A DNA stretch of 64,000 nt from Microglena sp. YARC (taxonomy: Eukaryota > Chlorophyta > Chlorophyceae > Chlamydomonadales > Chlamydomonadaceae), in the NCBI GenBank assembly GCA_022414725.1, contig CM039462.1, positions 35,914,423 to 35,978,422 on the forward strand. The letters run 5' to 3'. Shown here piece after piece: positions 51,483 to 60,300 of the stretch; positions within the stretch are counted from its first letter, which is position 1; the number at the start of each line of letters is the position of its first letter. The position numbers were made by a program, and so were the translations under genes. The notes below the pieces were generated by a model. The model made no database searches, was not told the DNA's origin, and saw only the letters and a program-made list of their open reading frames with translations.

Positions 51483-54400
51483 TATATATATGCAAGTACC
51501 GTTTACCGTTACATAATATATATATTCAATATATAGTGCTTGTACAGTGCAGTATATTATATGCGATACAAGCAAGCTGATGGGATTGGAGCATTTGCAA
51601 GCGGTGTCCCAGACAAGCAGCAATGATGATGCGCCTTGTAATCACATGATGGATATGGCTGACTTGCAGGTAGGAGACTCAGAGAAGGAGGACGGCTTGG
51701 GGGACGTGAGAAATGAATATATGATGCTGTATATAATGCATACATGTATGCAGTTATAAGTATATATATACACAGTACCGTTTACTGGTATATAATGCAT
51801 CTGCAACATATACTGCATATACAATGCAGTATATTATATACGATACAAGCAAGCTGATTGATTTGGTGTTGTGTGTGAGGCAAGCAGTGATGACTAAGGC
51901 TCAGCTGATGACTAAGGCTGACTAGGAGGTAGGTGGAAGGATTGGGGACAGAGAAAAATGAATCATTGTTTGCTTCTTCTATTTTGCATCTGTGTCTGTT
52001 TCCTTGTTCGTTTTGTTGTTTGTCTCTTTTTTACTTTGTTTCTTTGTCCCAGCCTGCTTATCAGCACTTGTTTGTGTGACGCGTTGCAACTTTAGCCACT
52101 CGGTGTGTCCCCAGTGCGACATGCTGCCCCCCTGAGCCCTGCGAAGCGCAGAGCCCAGGGGGGTACAGGGGGTCTTTCTGACTAGTTTAGATGGACTCAT
52201 GCGTCACCATGCAGTGACAGAATGGCAACGCGTCGCACACACAGAAACAGTGCTTATCAGTATCCTCACAATTCTTTTGCAGGTTATGTCTATCCCTTTA
52301 GCCTATTGGACCTACCCCTGGACTGTAACATACATACATACATACATACATACATACATACATACATACATACGTGCATGCAGGTTATGTCTGAAGGAGG
52401 AAGCTCTGGCGATAATCTGGCTGGTCTTACTATGGTGAGCAGCAGGGTACTACATTTTGCCATTTTGGGCTGCGCTTTTGATGCAACTGCCTCCTTTGGG
52501 GTTGCGCTTTTAATTCTTTAACTGCAGACTGAAATCTGGGCACTGCGCCCACAGGGGGGTTACAAATTTGCGTCAATCGTGCAGTCAGAATCCAAACCTT
52601 GCGCGCTAGAGCGCAACAATCTGGCTGGTCGCCATGGTGAGCAGCTGCCTGGTATCCTAGAACTGCTTGTACTTTGCAATGTAGTGCTGGTCTCACTATG
52701 GTGAGCAGCTGCCTGATATCCTAGTACTGCTTGTACTTTACAATGTAGTGCTGGTCTTACTATGGTGAGCACCTGCCTGGTATCCTAGTACTGCCTGCAC
52801 TTTACAATGTAGTGCTGGTCTCACTATGGTGAGTAGCTGCCTGGTATCCTAGTACTGCTTGTACTTTGCAATGTAGTGCTGGTCTCACTATGGTGAGCAG
52901 CTGCCTGGTATCCTAGTACTGCTTGTACTTTACAATGTAGTGCAGATTGCATTTAGACCCTTAGGATTGCTCAGTGTATGTGTGTGATCTGTGTATGTTT
53001 GCACTTTTGTTGTTATTGCAGTCCAAGGGTAGGCCAAATACGCTATAGGGCCTTGCCCATTCGTTACTAAAGGGGCTAAAACAATACAACAACTGATGAA
53101 CTGAAGCCCGAACAATTGTTTTACCGTCGGGGGGCCTGATTTCGTGCTACAATATAACATTGCACGATTAAGGGCAACAGATGTGCTTGTACACACCTAT
53201 CGTAATATGAATCAGCACCACAACCATCAGCAGCATAACCACTATCAGCAGCACCACCACCATCAGCATCTTCATCACCATCATCATCATCACCATCATC
53301 ACCAATTCATTCCTGTCAACCTCATTATCATCATCATCACCATCATCACCATCACCATCACCATCATCACCAATTCATTCCTGCCAACCTCATCATCACC
53401 ATCATCATCAGTATCATAAATTAATTCCTATCAACCTCATCATCAGCACCATCAGCAGCAGCACCATCATCATCATCATCAATCCATTCCTGTCAAACGC
53501 ATGGTGCAGGTGGGAACCCGGGGAGGCAGCAGTAGCTCAAGCTCCAGTGAGGGCAAGCAAGACAAAGGCGGCGGGGCTAGAGCATGGTACGTACTGCATG
53601 TGATAAGCAAATTAATGATACTCCTTATTAAGAGGCGTGAGGTTGAGGGGGGCAGCCCGTTGCTTTTTTTTGCTTCTTACCACCTAGAGTACAAGGGTCC
53701 TGCCCCAAACCATATTCATTTGATTTGATGAATTTAATTAATTTGATTAAGATTCAGATCGCAAAATGATTAGTACCCCTCTTTATTCTTTGGCCGTTTA
53801 GCTCCATTTAAGCTATTCCTTACACGGCCTTACACAATAGTTTTTCCGCTCAAGGATTATTAATGTCAGCTTATGGTGGTGAGTCAGTTTATTTTATTGA
53901 TGGTTCTATTGGTGACTTATTTATTTATTTATTTTGGTGCCTTTTAATGGTGGTTTATTGATTTATTTATTTGGTGGTTTTAATGGTGATTTTTGTGTAC
54001 GTACTCCCTATGGAACATCCTTATATCTCATAGGTGTATTGCAACAGCATTGAGATATGATCTCTGTGAAGAAAGCAACAAAAAGACACTTCTACTGATT
54101 GCAGGCAGAACAGGCTGACTCCGATACAAGTGGCGGCTGATTCTGGAGATACTCCCTCAGAGGGGCCCTCCCCCTCTCAGAGGCTGGGGCCTGGTGGAAG
54201 TATGTCACAGTCAGGTCAGTTGGTCAGTTCAAGTCAGTCGGTGTGTGGTCAGGTCAGGTGGTCAGGTCAGTCGGCGTGTGGTCAGGTCAGGTGTTCAGGT
54301 CAGTCAGTTTGTGGTCAGGTCAGTCGGTGTGTGGTCAGGTCAGTTGGTAAGGTCAGGTCAATCGGTGCGTGGTCAGGTCAGGTGGTCAGGTTGGTTGGTG

Positions 54401-57282
54401 ATGATGATAATGATGATGCTTACATTTTTCCTGCTGCCCTGCTTGACTCCAAATGTACTGGCGGCTTGACGGAGTCAAGGGGGCATCATGAACGCCCTTA
54501 CTTGGAGAGCTGCGGACCCGAATGAGCCCATGGATGATCACCACTACCACTACCCACCCCACTGCTCACTGCCCACCCCCACCCCACGACCCCATCCCAC
54601 CCCCAGGCTTATCAGGGGACATCATGATCGCACCTACTTGAAGAGCCGCGGACCCGAATGAGTCTTTAGATGATCACTACTACCACCACCCACCCCATGG
54701 CCCACTTCTCACTCCCACCCCACGACCCCATCCCACCCCCAGGCCTGTCAGGGGACATCATGATCGCACCCACTTGGAGAGCCGCGGACCCAAATGAGTC
54801 CACAGACCATCACTACTATCCCAGCAACATCTCCTCCCCTGCGCGAGTCATCCGACCAGATCTGTCACAGTCCATAGCCATGGACAGTCCACGCGTAGGG
54901 AGGCAGGACTCCGTGACTGAGGAGATCCTCCCGCTCTTCAGGTAGGCATGAAAATCCAAAAATCGTCTAACTACTCAGTGCTATTATGTGCTACAATTCA
55001 TTAGCAGTGGATAGTCCATGTATTCAGAGGCAGGACTCCGTGACTGAGGAGATCCTCCGGCCCTCCAGTGTGGCATGAAAATATTATTTAAAACGTCAAA
55101 CTGCTCAGTGCTAAATTGTGCTACAATTTGATTGCAGTGGATAGTCCATGCATTAAAAGGCAGGACTCCATAAGGAGATCCTGCCGCTCTTCCGGTGAGC
55201 ATGGAAATCTAAAACACGTCACGCCGCTCAGTGCTAATCTGTGCTAAAATTCCACAGCAATAGATAGTCCAAATATTCAAAGGCAGGATTTGGTGTATGA
55301 GGAGATCCTCCCGCTCTTCAGATGCGCATGTATGTATGTTACAGTCCAGGGGTAGGCCAAATAGGCTACATGGACTGCTCCAACCATGGACAGAAAGGGC
55401 TAACAAGAAAAGGCATTGATGAACTCAACCCCAAACAATTTTACTGACAGGGGCCCTGAGTCATGCTATAAACCTCTATAATATACCTAATCTTACTGTT
55501 TTATTTACGTTAATATGTTTTATCCTCATCTTCACTTCATCTCATGCCTTACCACGTTGCCATTACCCTAAAAGCTCTACCGAGAAGCTAGGTGGAAGGT
55601 ACTCGCCACACACAATGGCACCTAGCCCCTCCTTCCGTACCATACCTAGCCAAACCCTGGCAGCAAGGGGGCAGCGAGTGCGTAGTTATAGTTCATCGTA
55701 TATGTGTATGTCATGCCTGCCCACGTTGCCACTACCCTAGGAGCTTACCCCAGAAGCTAGGTGGAAGGTACTCGCCACACACAATGGTGCCTAGCCCCTG
55801 CTTCCGTCCCATACCTAGTCAAACCCTGGCAGCAAGGGGGCAGCGAGTGCATAGTTATAGTTCATCGTATATGTGTATGTCATGCCTGCCCACGTTGCCA
55901 CTACCCTAGGAGCTTACCCCAGAAGCTAGGTGGAAGGTACTCGCCACACACAATGGTGCCTAGCCCCTGCTTCCGTCCCATACCTAGTCAAACCCTGGCA
56001 GCAGGGGGGCAGCGAGTGCATAGTTATAGTTCATCGTATATGTGTATGTCATGCCTGCCCATGTTGCCACTACCCTAGGAGCTTACCCCAGAAGCTAGGT
56101 GGAAGGTACTCGCCACACACAATGGCACCTAGCCCCTCCTTCCTTCCCATTCCTAGCCAAACCCTGGCAGCAAGGGGGCAGCGAGTGCATAGTTATAGTT
56201 CATCGTATATGTGTATGTCATGCCTGCCCACGTTGCCACTACCCTAGGAGCTTACCCCAGAAGCTAGGTGGAAGGTACTCGCCACACAATGGTGCCTAGC
56301 CCCTGCTTCCGTCCCATACCTAGTCAAACCCTGGCAGCAAGGGGGCAGTGAGTGCATAGTTATAGTTCATCGTATATTTGTATGTCATGCCTGCCCACGT
56401 TGCCACTACCCTAGGAGCTTACCCCAGAAGCTAGGTGGAAGGTACTCGCCACACACAATGGTGCCTAGCCCCTGCTTCCGTCCCATACCTAGTCAAACCC
56501 TGGCAGCAGGGGGGTAGCGAGTGCATTATTACTGTCCATAGCATATTTCAATATTTGTATGTCATGCCTGCCCACGTTGCCATTACCTAGGAGCTCTACC
56601 AGAAGCTAGGTGGAAAGATACTCGCCTTACACTAAGTGTCTAGCCCTCCTTCCTTCCCATTCTAGCCAACCCCTGGTAGTAGGGGGGCAGCAAGTACACT
56701 ATTATCGCTCAAGTGTATATTTTTGTCTCATGCCTGCCCACCTTGCCACTACCCTAGGAGCTCTACCCAGAAGATAGGTGGAAGGGACTCGCCACACACA
56801 ATGGCACCTAGCCCCTCCTTCCGTCCCATTCACAGTCAAGCACTTGCAGCGGGCGGGGTTGCTATGATGCACCACCTGAGTGATGGACCACGGGGCCCAG
56901 GCAGCCCAGTGACCTCCAGGCTTATGGTTCCACCCGCCACATTTGGACGCAGACCGGTGACTCTGCAAGGTGAGGGATGTTAGGTTGGGTTGCTTGATTT
57001 ACTTGCTTGGCTTGGGTTGCTTGGCTTGGCTTTTAGTTTGGGTTGCTTGATTTACTTGCTTGGCTTGGCTTGGCTATTAGTTTGGCTTGCTTTTAGGCTG
57101 GGTTGCTTGATTTACTTGCTTGGCTTGGCTTGGCTTGGCTTTTATGTTGGGTTGCTTGATTTACTTGCTTGGCTTGGCTTGGCTTTTAGGTTGGGTTGCT
57201 TGCTTGGCTTGGCTTGGCTTGGCTTGGCTTTTAGGTTGGGTTGCTTGATTTGCTTGCTTGGCTTGGCTTGGCTTTTAGGTTG

Positions 57283-57331
<49 letters not shown>

Positions 57332-60300
57332 AGTTCTTGTGTCCATGTTTGCTTTCTTTTTTGTTTGTGTACTTGTGTTCATGCTTGATTGTGTTAGATA
57401 ATGCATGCAAGCAATGCTGATGGATGGATTGATAGGTAGATAGGTGGATGGATGGATGGATAGAAGGGTGGATTGCCTGCTTGATTGTTTTCCTAGCCCA
57501 GCTTTCTTGCCCATGGAAAGTCTGACAAGGTGATCTCCTTCCCCTCCCCCCCCCCCCTCCCCTCACCCACACCCACACCTCCACCCACCCACCCCCACCC
57601 CCACTCAACCCCACCTCCCCCACACCCACCCCCACACCTCCCCACACCCACCCACACCCACCTCCCCACACCCGCACCCACACCTCCACCCACCCACCCT
57701 CACCCACACCCACACCCACCTCCCCCACACCCACACCTCCACCCACCCACCCTCACCCACACCCACACCCATCTCCCCCACCCACACCCCGCCCGCCCAC
57801 CCACCCACACACCTTCACCTCCACCCAAACCCACACCTCCACCACCCCACCCCCACCCCACTCAACCCACCTCCCCCACACCCACACCCACACCTCACCC
57901 CACCCCAACACATCATTGCAAACATATCTTGATCACAGAGCAAGAGACACAAGCTGGCGTTGAAAGCGCTGAGCAGCAAGTCCAGGCTGGCGTTGACGTT
58001 GCCAGCTCACTGATGCAGACAGACCCAGTGGAACATATTCTGGACCTGAACCCAAAACCAAATCGGGGAGATGTGAAGCTGCGTACTGTGGCTATCCAGG
58101 TGAGTTCGGCCATGTGGATCAAAGGTGATATATAGATATAAGGTGATATATACCTCCAGCTATAAGATCCACACCCCATTACACGCCCTACCTCCTGCCG
58201 CGTATGGGCTCTCCAAGTGAGTTTAGCCGATAGCCATATAGATCAAAGGCGGCAGTCTGTGTGCAAGGTGATGATGTGTCAACACACCATACACGGCACA
58301 CCTCACACCACACACCGCACATCACAGCACACACCAAAACACACACCAAAACACATACCGCACAGCACACACAGCACACCACAAAACACAAAACACACAC
58401 CAAACCATACACACCACACACTACCGTAAAGCTGCATAATGTAGCACTCCAGGTAGCCCCTTTCAGTGATATACATTGGTCTAGTGGTAGACCAAATTGC
58501 TCTAAGGACGAAGAGTCGGGGGTTCGATTCCCCCTACGGTCGCTCTTGGCGTTGCAATTCGTTGTCAACCGCGATGGTAGCTTGTCCAGTTGAGGTAGAA
58601 GACCGCTCTCTACCTGCATACGACGGGTTCCCTTAACACCACGCCCCACCAGGCGTTATCATTAGATTGCTGTGACCATTGCCGTGATAAACACCGTAAA
58701 CTGCCTTTGGTTGTTTTCCCCCCCCTCCCCCCCCCCCCCCCCCCCCCCCCCCCTCTCTCTCTCTCACACACCCACACCCACGCACACCCACACCAACTTA
58801 CACCCCACCCCACCCCACCCTCCCACACACACCCTTCCCCTCCCCAAACACACACTCACACACCCCCTTGCCCTCACACACCCTTGTCCACACCTTTTAG
58901 TTCTCCAGGTGAGAACGGCCATATGGCTCAAAGACGGCAGTCTGTCTTGCAAGATGTCTAGAGAGCACTCGCAGCCGTGTAGTTCAACAATAATGCATGT
59001 CAATAATGCATGGCAACGCCATTTGGACTGAATCCTTGGTGCCGCTGGTTTGTGTAGGAAGACCCACCTCCTGGGGTGAAATACCTTTCACAACTTTTTT
59101 TAAAATGTCCGGAGAGGGGAAACGATTATTACCCAGCGGTCCCATCCACTGCCACAGCGGGACTTACAACTGGTGCAGGGATATTTATTTGAAATCAAAA
59201 AGAGAAAATCTTTTTCTTTTTATTTTTTCCCTCCCTTTTACCCTCCCAAAACAGGATGCTAACTCCGATTTTGGTCGATTTGGGTCATTTTTAGTCAATT
59301 TCAGTAAAAACAAATCTTTTATTTTATGTTTCTTATTCCGGTAATTTGGGCCACAACGGGGTCTCGTATTCCGATTGGAATGTATTCTGGAAAAACATAT
59401 CCCTGCAATGTTGGTGACTTATTGTACCGTGGCTCTCCAAGTGAGTACGGCCATGTGGATCGAAGGCGGCAGTCTGTGTGCAAGGTGATAATGTGTCAAC
59501 ATACCATACACCACACACCTCACACCACACTCAAAAAACGCAAAACACACACCAAAGCACACACCACAAAAACAAACAACAAACCACACACGGCACATCA
59601 CACACGGCACACCTCACACCACAAAACACAAACCACACACCGTACACCGCGCATCACACACCACACACCGCACACCAAAAACACAAACCACGCACAAAAT
59701 CACACACCACACACTACCATACCTGCACAACATGCAACCACCACGCAACCCATGCTTTAATTCTTGGCTGTCAATTTTTTCCATTCACCAGGTTGGATCC
59801 ATGACCAAGGTGCCCACCCAGGTTACCTTTGACCTCACCGAGGGCACCACAACCTTCATCAACTCTGCAACACATCACCACCACAACCACCATTACCACC
59901 CTACCTCTCCACAATCCCTTCCATCCCCACAGTCCCAACACAACACCACCCACCTGCCTGAATCTTGCTGCCTTAGACACTCATCTGCAACCTCTTCACA
60001 CGCACCAGGTTTTATCCATGAACGAGGTATCTACCCAGGTCGCCTTTGGCCTCAACTCAGAGCATCTCACCAAGGGCATCACACCCTTGATCAACACTGC
60101 AACGCATCACCGTCACCACCTCCCCACAATCCCCACACCACACCGCCCACCTGCCTGAATCTTGCTGCTTTAGACACTCATCTGCAACCTCTTCCCACGA
60201 ACCAGGTTGGATCCATGAACGAGGTTTCTACCCAGGTCGCCTTTGACCTCAATTCAGAGCGCCTCACCGAGGGCAGCACAACATTGACCAACGCCGATCT

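Noticed and set aside
57231..57905. Gly/Val/Trp-rich and Pro/Thr/His-rich ORFs
   Set aside because: Products of TTGC, TTGGC and CCCACACC low-complexity DNA.
58470..58545. Functional tRNA gene
   Set aside because: A and B boxes are good, but the acceptor stem bases do not pair and the anticodon loop cannot be set with a U at position 33 in a clean 7-base loop; kept only as a tRNA-like or SINE sequence.
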